DNA of 64,000 nt from an uncultured Bacteroidales bacterium (GTDB taxonomy: Bacteria; Bacteroidota; Bacteroidia; Bacteroidales; UBA932), in contig ONTQ01000001.1 in assembly GCA_900320795.1 (NCBI GenBank), positions 1 to 64,000 on the forward strand, written 5' to 3'. Numbering within the stretch: position 1 is the first letter of the stretch; every line of letters starts with the position of its first letter. The notes beneath the pieces were generated by a model that did no database searches, was not told the DNA's origin, and was given only the letters and a program-made list of their open reading frames with translations. Below, piece by piece: positions 36,268 to 44,985 of this stretch. The position numbers were made by a program, and so were the translations under genes.

Positions 36268-38076
36268 CTAACTCAAAGGCTGGAGAATGGCGGGCCGATA
36301 CCTTAAGGTGAGGTATAAGGCCCGGATGACCAGGTGGGTGAAGTAGGCGGCCATCAGAATGTGAAGGCCGATTTCCGGGGACAGGTTTCCCATGCTCATG
36401 TCCGGGGCTCCCATTCCGATACCATCCATGCCCAGGCTTCCGGGGTTGAAGGTATTGGCCAGCCATCGGCCGGAAAACCAGACGGCGAAAAAGCCCAAGG
36501 CGCAGAGCAAGGTGCTGTTTCTGAGGTCCTTAGAAGCGGTTGCGCCGATGAAAATGCCGTCCCAGGTGAAGGCCGGGCAGCCGATGAGCGGCATCACGAG
36601 GAGCCAGGGGATGAACTGTCGGCCAGCCTCCACCACCGTGGTGTCGGCGGTCATGAGACGGAAGAGCGGCGTACCGCCGAGCCCATATAGCAACATGAAC
36701 ACCGCCGCCAGGCCGAAGCCCCAGGCAAAGGTGCCCCGTGCGGTGGAACGGACTCCATCCAGGGAACGTTCGCCGATGAATCGGCCCGTGAGCGCCTCTC
36801 CGGCATAGGCAAAACCGTCGGTGAAGTAACTGAAAATCATGAGGAATTTCATGAGGATGGTGCTTACGGCGAGCATCAAGTCCCCGAGCCGGGCGCTCAG
36901 GACCGTAAAGCCGATATACACTGCAATCATGCCCACCGACCGCAGGAAAAGGTCGCGGTTCAGGGTGAAGAAACTGGGCCGATGGCCGATCAGCGCTGCG
37001 CCTTCCGGTGTTTTTTCGGCCCCAACTCTCCCGCCATCGAATGATTGCGCCTCGTATCTCCCGCCATCGACTGTTTTCGCCTCGTGTCCGTGATTACTAA
37101 CATTGTCTGTATCAGCACTTTGCTGATATTTCTCGTCGCGATTTCGAACGAGAAATTTCAGCAAGTGACTCAGCGACAGGTACTTGCGTGTCACGAAAAG
37201 GGCCAGGAAAAGGCCGGTCCACTGGGCAAGGACAGTGCCCCATGCCACGCCGGCAAAGCCCATCCCCGAAACAAGCACCCTCCCGGCCGAAGAAGCGACG
37301 CCGGTTCCAAGGGTGGCAAGGGCATCGCCGGCCGAAGAAGCAATGCCGGTTCCAAGGGAGGGGAGAAGACTGCCGGCCGGGAGTACAAGTCCGAAGGCAA
37401 GGAGCACGGAGAGCAGCATGTTCACGCCGTTCACCCAAAGATCCACGAGCATGGGCCGGAGACTGTCCTGCAGGCCGATGAACCATCCTTTCAAGGCAAA
37501 GAGCGAGAGGGTGGCCGGCGCAGCCCAAATGCGGATGTAGAAGTACTGCGTGGCCAGCATGCGCACTTCGGGGGAGCACTGCACCACCAGGAACGCCAGT
37601 TGCACCACCACCCATTGCAGCGCGATGAGTGCCAGGCCGGAAACCATCGCAATCCGCAGCGCCCGCCCCAAAATAGAACCAATCTCGGGGGCAAATCGGG
37701 CCGATTTTGCCCCTGGGTTGCCGGAAAATGACTCGCCAGGGGCATTTAGGGCCAATTTTGCCCCTGGGTTGCCGGAAAATGACTCGCCGGGGGCATTTAG
37801 GGCCGATTTTGCCCCTGGGTTGCCGGTCTGGAGCCGACCGTAGGCTTGGGCGGTGAGGCCGCCGGTGCCGGCGCGGAGGAAGCCGAAGTTCCAGTACAGG
37901 AGGTCGAAGAGCATGGTTCCCACGGAGATGCCGCCGATGAAAGAGGCCCCGGAAACGCCTCCGGCGGCGCCAAGGTGCCCTACTACGGCAATATCCACCA
38001 TGCCCACCAGGGGCACGGTGATATTGGCCAGGATGCTGGGCCCCGACAGCCGAAGTATTTCCCTGTTCAGTTTCAT
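36268..38076 (-). CDS. MATE family efflux transporter with three in-frame repeat arrays
   Basis: A 602-residue inner-membrane protein; usual MATE transporters have about 440-460 residues. MATE features are LRLSGPSILANITVPLVGM, MVDIAVVGHLG, FGFLRAGTGGLTAQAYG and a repeated second half (VGMIAVYIGFTVLSARLG). Three arrays account for most of the excess: residues about 83-129 (17-residue units such as GNPGAKSALNAPGESFS), 231-271 (15-residue units with LGTGIASSAG) and 322-352 (10-residue units such as HEAKTVDGGR). They fall between predicted helices. All periods are multiples of three, so the frame is kept. The start at 38076 is preferred because upstream in-frame codons lie in repeat DNA. Pumping activity is inferred and may be altered. 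Confidence 0.85.
   Translation of the reverse strand: MKLNREILRLSGPSILANITVPLVGMVDIAVVGHLGAAGGVSGASFIGGISVGTMLFDLLYWNFGFLRAGTGGLTAQAYGRLQTGNPGAKSALNAPGESFSGNPGAKLALNAPGESFSGNPGAKSARFAPEIGSILGRALRIAMVSGLALIALQWVVVQLAFLVVQCSPEVRMLATQYFYIRIWAAPATLSLFALKGWFIGLQDSLRPMLVDLWVNGVNMLLSVLLAFGLVLPAGSLLPSLGTGIASSAGDALATLGTGVASSAGRVLVSGMGFAGVAWGTVLAQWTGLFLALFVTRKYLSLSHLLKFLVRNRDEKYQQSADTDNVSNHGHEAKTVDGGRYEAQSFDGGRVGAEKTPEGAALIGHRPSFFTLNRDLFLRSVGMIAVYIGFTVLSARLGDLMLAVSTILMKFLMIFSYFTDGFAYAGEALTGRFIGERSLDGVRSTARGTFAWGFGLAAVFMLLYGLGGTPLFRLMTADTTVVEAGRQFIPWLLVMPLIGCPAFTWDGIFIGATASKDLRNSTLLCALGFFAVWFSGRWLANTFNPGSLGMDGIGMGAPDMSMGNLSPEIGLHILMAAYFTHLVIRALYLTLRYRPAILQPLS
37021..37090. repeat. 30-bp tandem repeat inside the MATE gene
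   Basis: CCCGCCATCGA occurs at 37030 and 37060, a period of 30 bases (10 codons). The encoded units are HEAKTVDGGR and YEAQSFDGGR in the central loop of the transporter. Confidence 0.8.
37283..37385. repeat. 45-bp tandem repeat inside the MATE gene
   Basis: CCGGCCGAAGAAGC occurs at 37283 and 37328, with a degenerate third copy at 37373, a period of 45 bases (15 codons). It encodes LGTGIASSAG and LGTGVASSAG. Confidence 0.82.
37687..37828. repeat. 51-bp tandem repeat inside the MATE gene
   Basis: Three units with period 51 (matching positions 37703, 37754, 37805). Each has a 26-base palindrome (GGGGCA to TTTTGCCCC) plus a 25-base linker. The palindrome matches that of the intergenic 52-bp array; the linker is one base shorter, which makes the unit 17 codons. 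Confidence 0.9.
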
Positions 38077-38090
38077 GTTTACAGATTCTT

Positions 38091-38227
38091 CACTTCGTTC
38101 AGAATGACACTTTGTCCAGAACGTCAGCACTTCTTTCAAAATGGCAACACTTCGTTCAGAACGCCAGCACTTCTTTCAGAACGTCAGCACTTCTTTCAAA
38201 TAGCCAGCACTTCTTCCAGAATGCCAA
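38091..38227. repeat. Tandem array of 20-bp units between rsgA and the MATE gene
   Basis: CACTT begins units at 38091, 38108, 38128, 38148, 38168, 38188 and 38208, a period of 20 after the first. The first unit is the end of the dispersed repeat (CACTTCGTTCAGAATGA), so the array seems to have grown from one copy of it. Confidence 0.88.
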
Positions 38228-38238
38228 GGCCTGCCGTT

Positions 38239-39165
38239 CTAACGAAACTTCTTGTCTTCTTCCAGCATTCCCAGGTAGGAATTGTAGCGCTCGGGGGAAA
38301 TCAGCCCCTCTTCCACGGCGTCTTTCACGGCGCAGCCCGGCTCGTGCGTGTGCGTGCAGGGCGTGAAACGGCAGCCCCGGGCCGCCCGGAGCATCTCCGG
38401 GAAGTAACGGGCAATCTCCTCCTTCTGAACGTCCACCAGGCCGAAGCCCCGGATGCCCGGAGAATCAATGACATACCCTCCGCTCTCCAAAGGGTACATC
38501 TCATACAGGGAAGTGGTATGCTTCCCCTGCAGATGCGCGGCCGAGATGGCCCCAATCTTGGGAGAAAGCGAAGGGTCCAGCGCCTTGATAAGCGACGATT
38601 TCCCCACGCCGGATTCCCCGGAGAAGAGGTTCACCCCTCCCTTGCAGGCCGCGCGAATCTCTTCGATGCCCTCCCCGCTTACCACGGACGTTTCTATCAC
38701 CGGGTACCCCGCCCTCTCGTAGATGGAACGGAAACGGGCCAGCTCCTCCGGCGCCAGTTCCCGGTACATGTCCGTTTTACTGAGGACGATGGTGGCCGGA
38801 ATACCATACAGTTCACAGGTGACCAGGATGCGGTCCAGGAAGGGAAGTTTGACTTCCGGAAAATACAGGGACACAACAACATAGGCCCGGTCAATGTTGG
38901 CGGCGATGATGTGTGCCTGCCGTGAAAGATTGGTGGAGCGGCGGATAAGGTAATTGCGTCGGGGCAGGATTTCGGTGATGACGCAGCCGTCTTCATCGGC
39001 CTGATACCGTACGCGGTCTCCCACGGCGATGGGATTGGTGATTTCGCTGGCCTTGAGGCGGATTTTTCCGCGCAGCACCGCCGGGAAAATATCCCAGGAA
39101 GGCAGTTCCGACAGCAGATAGTGGCTGCCGGCGTTTTTTACCACCGTGGCTTCCCCGCTCCTCAT
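38239..39165 (-). CDS. rsgA: Ribosome small-subunit biogenesis GTPase RsgA
   Basis: A 308-residue GTPase that helps mature the 30S subunit. An N-terminal OB-fold (residues about 1-75) precedes a circularly permuted G domain: G4 (IVLSKTDMY) comes before G1 (GESGVGKSSLIKAL) and G3 (VIDSPGIRGF). A C-terminal zinc site is formed by CRFTPCTHTHEPGC. The start overlaps the stop of the upstream SGNH gene by four bases (ATGA), so the two are coupled. Confidence 0.96.
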   Translation of the reverse strand: MRSGEATVVKNAGSHYLLSELPSWDIFPAVLRGKIRLKASEITNPIAVGDRVRYQADEDGCVITEILPRRNYLIRRSTNLSRQAHIIAANIDRAYVVVSLYFPEVKLPFLDRILVTCELYGIPATIVLSKTDMYRELAPEELARFRSIYERAGYPVIETSVVSGEGIEEIRAACKGGVNLFSGESGVGKSSLIKALDPSLSPKIGAISAAHLQGKHTTSLYEMYPLESGGYVIDSPGIRGFGLVDVQKEEIARYFPEMLRAARGCRFTPCTHTHEPGCAVKDAVEEGLISPERYNSYLGMLEEDKKFR

Positions 39166-40238
39166 GGCTCCGACAGGGTGAGTGCCTCCCGAAGCACCGG
39201 TTCCAGCAAATCGGCATAGTGGGTCATGCCCCGGTCGGTGAAGTGGACGCCGTCCACGAAGTCTTCCTGGTCCGTCATTTTAAAGGAAGGGACATAGAAC
39301 AGATGCTTCTCTCCGGCGGCCACCAGGCGCTCGTACAGGGCCTTCTGGGCGGCATTTCTTCCATTCACTTCATCGGCGATGGCCCGGTCGAGGACCATGT
39401 GCGAAAAATGGGGGTCTTCCACGAAAATTATCGGTACGTCGGGATGGGCATCCCGCACGATCCGGAAAAACTTTTCCCCTTTTTCCCGGATCAGGCTGTC
39501 CGCTGCATTGGGCACATAGTCCAGCACAAACACCGAGGGATCGGGCACGGAAGCCATCAGCGTGGCAATCTCATAGTCCAAATGGGCGTTCCCGCTGAAA
39601 CCGAGGTTAATCACCGTGCGGTCCAGCCGGCGGGCCAGGATATTGGTATGGGCCATCCCCGGACGGGAAGCACATCCTCCCTGCAGGATGCTGGTCCCGT
39701 ACATCACCACGGGTCTTTCCGAAACCGGGCTGTCCAACTCCGGCTGGTACAGGGAATACCCTTCCGGAACGCCCAGTTCCAGCGTCTTGATTTCGTCATA
39801 CAGGCCCAGGTACAGCATGTATTCCCGCATGGCGGGCTCCATATTGCCCACCAGCCGGGACTCGCGGTCCTTCGTTATGGGCCCCCACTCGAAACCGCTG
39901 CGGATAAACTTCCACTGCCCGTCCAGGTGGGCGTACAGGTCCACGCCGCCGGTGCCGCAGTCGGTCATGTGGCCCATGTGGTAGCCGGTATTGCTCCATC
40001 TGGCGTGGATTTCAGGGGCGTCGGTGCGGAAACGCACATACAGCCCGGCCGAGTTGCGGCCAAGGGCCCACAAGGCATCCCGCACAACCCCCTCCAGGGA
40101 GGCCGGAAGCCGCCGGTACCCTTCTGTAGGTGCCGCCTTCCCATACAGCGGAAAGGCCGATGCGTCCGTATAGACCACCTGGCCCCGGAGGGCCAGGCAG
40201 GAAGCCAGCAAGACAAGACTCAGGAGGATTCTTTTCAT
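39162..40238 (-). CDS. Exported SGNH/GDSL family hydrolase
   Basis: A 358-residue protein with a signal peptide (MKRILLSLVLLASCLALRGQ). Residues about 20-160 form an N-terminal beta domain seen in related Bacteroidota enzymes. The catalytic SGNH domain begins at VVMYGTSILQGG (nucleophile Ser), continues with NLGFSGNAHLD (Gly and Asn) and ends with DGVHFTDRG (Asp and His). Substrates of relatives include acyl or acetyl esters on carbohydrates; the one here is unknown. The ATG at 40238 is preferred to an in-frame TTG at 40244. It lies between malQ and rsgA on one strand. Confidence 0.88.
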   Translation of the reverse strand: MKRILLSLVLLASCLALRGQVVYTDASAFPLYGKAAPTEGYRRLPASLEGVVRDALWALGRNSAGLYVRFRTDAPEIHARWSNTGYHMGHMTDCGTGGVDLYAHLDGQWKFIRSGFEWGPITKDRESRLVGNMEPAMREYMLYLGLYDEIKTLELGVPEGYSLYQPELDSPVSERPVVMYGTSILQGGCASRPGMAHTNILARRLDRTVINLGFSGNAHLDYEIATLMASVPDPSVFVLDYVPNAADSLIREKGEKFFRIVRDAHPDVPIIFVEDPHFSHMVLDRAIADEVNGRNAAQKALYERLVAAGEKHLFYVPSFKMTDQEDFVDGVHFTDRGMTHYADLLEPVLREALTLSEP

Positions 40239-40244
40239 GATCAA

Positions 40245-42677
40245 TTATTTACCTCTTCCGGCAGCCCCTACGAGCATGCGGATATGTTTGTTCAGTTTGT
40301 CATTGGCCGTCAGACTCTCCAGCGTGCAGTGCATGCGGTAGCGCCAGTAATAGCGTGGAATGGCCGGTACGTTGATACGCTCGTCGGCCGGATTGCCGCC
40401 GTAGCGGATTTCTCCGTCGGTGGCCAGCCAGTCCTGCAGGGGCAGGATGGCCAGCATGGCCGGCGATTTCATGTGCTGGGCCACGATAAGGTCTGCCACC
40501 CATGGCTCGCAGAAATAAGGGGCGTCTCCCTCGCAGCCGAGCACTTCGTTGTAGTACCGCTGGGTAAGGGCGCGGTCTTCTTCCCACCAGGCGCGGAGCG
40601 GCGAAGTGTCGTGCGTGCCGGTGGCGCAGACGCACCAGTAAGGGTAGCGGTCCGGATGGCCGAAGGCATCCTTCGGATCCTTGGGCATGCGCTGGATTTC
40701 CAGGGAAAGGATGTTGAGACTGTCCATGACGGAAGCCACGCAGGCGGGAATCATGCCCAGATCCTCCCCACAGGAGAGCATGCCGGTGGAACGGAGCAGG
40801 GTCGGGAGTTTCTTCATGGCCGTCTCCCGCCAGAAATCGTCGTGGCGGCGCCAGAAGAAGTCTTCGCTCAACGCCAGATAACGCTGCTTGAGGGAGTCCG
40901 GCAGCCAGGCAAAGCGCTGGGTCTTCTCGCCGGCGATGCGGGGATGCCAGAAATCGGCCTTGCGGGGATCTTCCACGAAGAGGGTGTCTGTGCCGTCCGC
41001 GTCGCCGGGATTGAAGCCCATGGCACGGAGTTCGTCTCCGGAGAAGGGCAGTGCGGGGTTGAAGTGGCCCATGAGGCCGCTCTTGTACGGGACGGGAATC
41101 TCCCAGATGCGGAAGAAGCCCAGGATGTGGTCAATACGGAAGGCGTCGAAATATTCGGCCATCTTGCCCATGCGGGCTTTCCACCAGGCATAGCCGTCCT
41201 TGGCCATTTCTTCCCAGTTGTAGGTGGGGAAGCCCCAGTTCTGGCCGTCTTCGGCAAAGGCATCCGGCGGAGCGCCGGCCTGGCTGTCCATGTGGAAGAG
41301 TTCCGGGTGCTGCCAGGCATCCACGCTCTGGCGGCTCACGCCGATGGGAAGGTCTCCCTTGAGGGCCACGCCGTGCAGGTGCGCATACTGTACCGCCTCC
41401 TTGAGCTGGAGGTCCAGCAGGAACTGGACATAGCCGTAGAAGCCTACCTCCGAGGCATGCTCATCGGCAAAAGCCTGCACCTTTTTGGCGTTGTAGGTGC
41501 TCAGTTCTTTCCAGGTGCCGAATTCCGGCGTTCCGTTGAGGTCCCTCAGGACGCTGAAAACGGCATAGGGAAGCAGCCATTCCCGGTTGGCCTGGACAAA
41601 AGCCTTGTATTCGGCCGATGCCATCGTCGCCTTTCCTTTGGCGCCCGCGTAAAGTTTGCGGAGCATTTCCAACTTGGCGCTGTTCACTGCCTCGTAATCT
41701 ACGGCCGGAAGGGCCTCCAGTTCCGCTTTCCGTGCCTTGTACGCGGCATCCTGGCGCACGCCGGCGGAGGGAAGATGCACGAACTGCGGATGAAGGGCGA
41801 AGGAACTCACCGCATTGTAGGGATAGGAGTCCTGCCAGGTGTGCGTCATGGTGGTGTCGTTAATGGGCAGGAGTTGTACTACGTTTTGTCCGGCTTTGAC
41901 GGCCCAGTCCACCAGGTGCTTGATATCGTTGAATTCCCCTACGCCGAAGCTTTCTTCGCTGCGCAGCGAGAACACCGGAACGGCCACGCCGGCTCCGCGC
42001 CAGGGCTCTGTCGGGAAGCGGGGCTCCAGATCGGCGATGATGAGCTGGGTGTTTTTGGGAGGAATCTCTGCGAAGAAGTGGTTGGGCCCTTCTTCCCACA
42101 GGCGGATTTCCCTGGTCTTGGTGTCCACGATTACGAATTTGTATTCCATGGGTTCCGCGATGTCCAGGGTGATGAACCACCACGGGAAGCCCTCGTCCGT
42201 CATCAGGTGGACGTTTTTCCAGTTCCCCAGGAGTTTACCGGAGCCCACGATGCCCACGGATTCGTCACTCCGCACTTCCGGCACGGCGATGCGGATGCAG
42301 ATGTTCCCCAGGTCTGGCGACTGGACTTGTTTTTTGCGGAAAGATGAGCCGGAAGGCCGGCGGAAAATGACATCGCTGAAAGCCGATGAATAGAAGGCCG
42401 AATTGGAGGGACGCTCCTGCCAGCGGGAACGGACGATGATGTTCTTTTGGGCGACGGGGGCCTTGAAATGGTGACCACGCCACTCGCGCTTCACCACTTT
42501 TCCGTCACGGATTACTTCGAAGGAGAAATCGTCACCGTCGTGAAGTTCGCGCCCGGTAAGCATAATCTGCCACAGGCCGCCGAAGGAATAATCCATCACG
42601 ATGCGGCGTTTTCCAATCCGGAGCTGAACGCTTTCTCCCCACTCGGTGCAATACTGTAATTGAACGTTAATGGTCAT
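40245..42677 (-). CDS. malQ: 4-alpha-glucanotransferase with N-terminal starch-binding domains
   Basis: An 810-residue GH77 enzyme (disproportionating enzyme, DPE2-like). Two CBM20-like domains seem to occupy residues about 1-110 and 120-225 (second: GSGKLLGNWKNVHLM). The catalytic barrel shows the nucleophile aspartate in FDAFRIDHILGFFRIW, the acid/base glutamate in SCGEDLGMIP and the third aspartate in GTHDTSPLRAWW. It transfers glucan chains, probably from maltose or maltodextrins to glycogen-like polymers. It is the first gene of a minus-strand unit with the SGNH hydrolase and rsgA. The start at 42677 leaves a leader of about 40 bases after the promoter. Confidence 0.95.
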   Translation of the reverse strand: MTINVQLQYCTEWGESVQLRIGKRRIVMDYSFGGLWQIMLTGRELHDGDDFSFEVIRDGKVVKREWRGHHFKAPVAQKNIIVRSRWQERPSNSAFYSSAFSDVIFRRPSGSSFRKKQVQSPDLGNICIRIAVPEVRSDESVGIVGSGKLLGNWKNVHLMTDEGFPWWFITLDIAEPMEYKFVIVDTKTREIRLWEEGPNHFFAEIPPKNTQLIIADLEPRFPTEPWRGAGVAVPVFSLRSEESFGVGEFNDIKHLVDWAVKAGQNVVQLLPINDTTMTHTWQDSYPYNAVSSFALHPQFVHLPSAGVRQDAAYKARKAELEALPAVDYEAVNSAKLEMLRKLYAGAKGKATMASAEYKAFVQANREWLLPYAVFSVLRDLNGTPEFGTWKELSTYNAKKVQAFADEHASEVGFYGYVQFLLDLQLKEAVQYAHLHGVALKGDLPIGVSRQSVDAWQHPELFHMDSQAGAPPDAFAEDGQNWGFPTYNWEEMAKDGYAWWKARMGKMAEYFDAFRIDHILGFFRIWEIPVPYKSGLMGHFNPALPFSGDELRAMGFNPGDADGTDTLFVEDPRKADFWHPRIAGEKTQRFAWLPDSLKQRYLALSEDFFWRRHDDFWRETAMKKLPTLLRSTGMLSCGEDLGMIPACVASVMDSLNILSLEIQRMPKDPKDAFGHPDRYPYWCVCATGTHDTSPLRAWWEEDRALTQRYYNEVLGCEGDAPYFCEPWVADLIVAQHMKSPAMLAILPLQDWLATDGEIRYGGNPADERINVPAIPRYYWRYRMHCTLESLTANDKLNKHIRMLVGAAGRGK

Positions 42678-42725
42678 ATTTTTAGTGTTAATCAATCTGA
42701 AAAACCTGCTTTTGGCAGCAGTTAA

Positions 42726-42757
42726 CAAATTTAATGAAATGGGGGGAAATAGACAAG
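42726..42757 (-). promoter_or_regulatory. Promoter of malQ
   Basis: On the minus strand, CTTG (42754-42757), a 20-base spacer and TAAATTTG (plus-strand CAAATTTA, 42726-42733). It is close to the Bacteroidota consensus. Confidence 0.6.
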
Positions 42758-42793
42758 CGGACGGTTGCGCTTTTTTCCCGAACAGTACAGATA

Positions 42794-42823
42794 TTGCGAT
42801 GAATGAAAAAAGCAGTAACTTTG
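42794..42823 (+). promoter_or_regulatory. Promoter of the SUI1-like gene cluster
   Basis: TTG at 42794-42796, a 19-base spacer and TAACTTTG at 42816-42823. The -7 element ends seven bases before the ATG at 42831. Confidence 0.68.
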
Positions 42824-42830
42824 CAGCGTT

Positions 42831-43175
42831 ATGGCTGATAACGATTGGAAAGACCGTCTGGGCGTGGTGTTTTCCACCAACCCGGATTTTAAGTACACCT
42901 CGGTGCAGGAAACGGAGGAGGATACCCTTCCCCCTTCCCGGCAGCGGCTCATCGTGGGCATAGACCGCCGCAACCGCGGCGGCAAGCAGGTCACCTTGGT
43001 AACCGGCTTCGTTGGCCGGGCCGATGACCTGAAGGAATTGGGACGTACTCTCAAGACCCGCCTCGGGGTGGGCGGCAGCGCCAAAGACGGGGAAATTACC
43101 ATCCAGGGAGATTTCCGCGACAAGGTGACGGACCTCCTTAAATCACTGGGTTACAACGCAAAACGCGGAAACTGA
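42831..43175 (+). CDS. SUI1/eIF1 family (YciH-like) translation factor
   Basis: A 114-residue protein. The SUI1 fold occupies residues about 38-112: RRNRGGKQVTLVTGF, LGRTLKTRLGVGGSAKDG and GDFRDKVTDLLKSLGY. Bacterial relatives (YciH) affect the fidelity of translation initiation. The N-terminal 35 residues are polar and probably disordered. It shares one base with the next gene (TGATG), starting a tightly packed set. Confidence 0.9.
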   Translation: MADNDWKDRLGVVFSTNPDFKYTSVQETEEDTLPPSRQRLIVGIDRRNRGGKQVTLVTGFVGRADDLKELGRTLKTRLGVGGSAKDGEITIQGDFRDKVTDLLKSLGYNAKRGN

Positions 43176-43879
43176 TGTGGCAGGATTTGTTTCAGGGCGG
43201 TAGCCTGCTGCTACCGGACAGTCCTTCGCCGGCCGTCCTGCCGGTGGAGAGCGGCTTTCCGCTTCCGGCCAAAATCCTGACGCTGGTCTTCGTCCTGCTG
43301 TTTCTGTTGCAGCTCAAGCGTTTTTTTGAACTGGTCCCTTCTCTGTGGGACAGCGTCTTCCGTGCACGCGGCAGTTTTCAGCTGGAAAACAGTTTCCGCC
43401 TCAGCCATGACCGCACGGTCCTGTCCATAACCTTCATCCTTCCCGCCGTCCTCCTGATTTTCCGTTACAGGCTTTATGAGCCCGACTTCCTGCAAGGCTT
43501 GGACAGCAATCTGTACCTCCTTTCCGTCGGCGGCGTCGTATTGGCCTATATCCTGCTCCGACTGCTCATGTTCCTGTGGCTGAGGCCCCGTCACAACCGG
43601 GATCAATACAATTTGTCCGGCCGGATATTTTTTACCTTTTTCATCCTATTGATGCTGCTGGTTCTGACTACAGTGGGCATTTGTTCGCTTGTACAGGTCA
43701 ATGATTTCACAATCAAGAATTTAATATATCTTGAATGCGCGTTTGTCTATGGCGTTTTTTTGCTTCGACGCGCACAAATTCTTTCACTGTTTTGCAATCC
43801 TTTCCGAACTTTTTTGTACCTTTGCGGCCTGGAATTTTTCCCGACTGCACTGCTCATTGTTTCGGCAGTGGTTTTGTAG
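43175..43879 (+). CDS. DUF4271 family membrane protein
   Basis: A 234-residue protein with about six predicted helices (beginning near residue 31, AKILTLVFVLLFLLQL). The family is restricted mainly to Bacteroidota and has no assigned function. It lies between the SUI1-like gene and hemD, the usual neighbourhood in Bacteroidales. Identification rests on position, size, topology and remembered similarity. Confidence 0.75.
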   Translation: MWQDLFQGGSLLLPDSPSPAVLPVESGFPLPAKILTLVFVLLFLLQLKRFFELVPSLWDSVFRARGSFQLENSFRLSHDRTVLSITFILPAVLLIFRYRLYEPDFLQGLDSNLYLLSVGGVVLAYILLRLLMFLWLRPRHNRDQYNLSGRIFFTFFILLMLLVLTTVGICSLVQVNDFTIKNLIYLECAFVYGVFLLRRAQILSLFCNPFRTFLYLCGLEFFPTALLIVSAVVL

Positions 43880-43897
43880 AGTAGAGAAGCGCATATA

Positions 43898-44641
43898 ATG
43901 AACATCAAAAAGATCCTGGTTTCTCAGAATGCCCCCCGCATCCTTTCGCAGTACCAGGCTGTGAGCGAAAAATTCGGAGTCACCTTCGATTTCCGTCCTT
44001 TTTTCAAGATAGAACCCCTTACTTCCAGAGAGTTTCGCGCCCAGCGAATCAATGTTTTGGATTATACGGCCGTTGTCTTTTCCTCCCGTCATGCCATTGA
44101 CGCTTTCTTTTCCCTTGCAGAGGAACTCCGTGCCAAAATTCCCGAGACCATGAAGTACTTCTGCACCACCGAGGCTGTGGCCATGTATCTGCAGAAGCAC
44201 ATTGTTTACCGCAAGCGCAAGATATTCTTCGGAACCGGAACCCCTGAAAGCGTGGTGGCCCTCATCGGCCCCAAGCACAAGGGAGAGAAGTTTCTCATCG
44301 CCATGTCGGATTCCTCTTCGTCCGAGGCGCTTACGTCACTTTTCACCGCGAATCATCTCCAGTACACCACCGGTGTGTTCGTGAAGTCGGTGAGCCAGGA
44401 CCTCAACGATCTGGACCTCAAGTCTTACGATATGGCCGTCTTCTATCATCCGGCCGATGTCAAGTCCCTCCAGGAGAATTTTCCGGACTTCCAGCAGGGT
44501 GAGATGAAGATGGTTTCCTATGGCCGCTCCATCGTCCGGGCCATGGAAGACGCCGGCCTTCGGATTGACGTAAAGGCTCCGTCTCCCGAGGCTCCGTCCG
44601 TCGCGGCGGCCATCGAGTTGTATCTGAAGAGTTTAGCGTAA
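43898..44641 (+). CDS. hemD: Uroporphyrinogen-III synthase family protein
   Basis: A 247-residue cytoplasmic protein with the two-lobed HemD pattern: KKILVSQNAP at the start, VVFSSRHAIDAFF in the first lobe, and DMAVFYHPADVKSLQENF in the second. The family closes the tetrapyrrole ring in heme and cobalamin synthesis. Bacteroidales often lack other early heme genes and the sequence is divergent, so activity is not assured. It shares one base with rnpA (TAATG). Confidence 0.82.
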   Translation: MNIKKILVSQNAPRILSQYQAVSEKFGVTFDFRPFFKIEPLTSREFRAQRINVLDYTAVVFSSRHAIDAFFSLAEELRAKIPETMKYFCTTEAVAMYLQKHIVYRKRKIFFGTGTPESVVALIGPKHKGEKFLIAMSDSSSSEALTSLFTANHLQYTTGVFVKSVSQDLNDLDLKSYDMAVFYHPADVKSLQENFPDFQQGEMKMVSYGRSIVRAMEDAGLRIDVKAPSPEAPSVAAAIELYLKSLA

Positions 44642-44985
44642 TGGATGCGACCTTTCCCAAGTCCGAGCGCCTCTGCGGCAAAACAGCCGTGGAGGCCCTT
44701 TTTGAACAAGGGAAAAGCATGCAGGCGGGATGTCTCCGCTGCCGCTATCTCCGTCGCGGGGAAGGGGAAAACGCCTCCCGTGTGGTCATTTCCGTCCCAA
44801 AACGCCATTTCAAACGCGCGGTGAAACGGAATCTTCTCAAACGCCGAATCCGCGAGAGTTACCGTCGGCAGAAATCGTTGCTGGAAAACGCTACGGATTT
44901 GTTGTTTGTCTATACTTCCCGGGAAGTACTGCCTTACGAGGCTGTTTACGAAGACATGACCCGGATACTGGAGGCCCTGCGATGA
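44641..44985 (+). CDS. rnpA: Ribonuclease P protein component
   Basis: A 114-residue basic protein that assists the catalytic RNA in trimming tRNA 5' leaders. The start [20 protein letters not shown] and the RNR-type segment [18 protein letters not shown] are diagnostic. The usual neighbour rpmH is absent; here it lies with hemD and yidD, as in other Bacteroidales. It overlaps yidD by four bases. Confidence 0.95.
   Translation: MDATFPKSERLCGKTAVEALFEQGKSMQAGCLRCRYLRRGEGENASRVVISVPKRHFKRAVKRNLLKRRIRESYRRQKSLLENATDLLFVYTSREVLPYEAVYEDMTRILEALR

Noticed and set aside
38077..38139. N-terminal extension of the MATE protein containing CHSERSEES
   Set aside because: The residues come from translating the dispersed repeat; the conserved domain begins at the ATG at 38076.
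39219..42347. A 1,042-codon open frame opposite malQ and the SGNH gene
   Set aside because: It is antisense to two clearly identified genes and has no protein features; long antisense frames are common in GC-rich genes.
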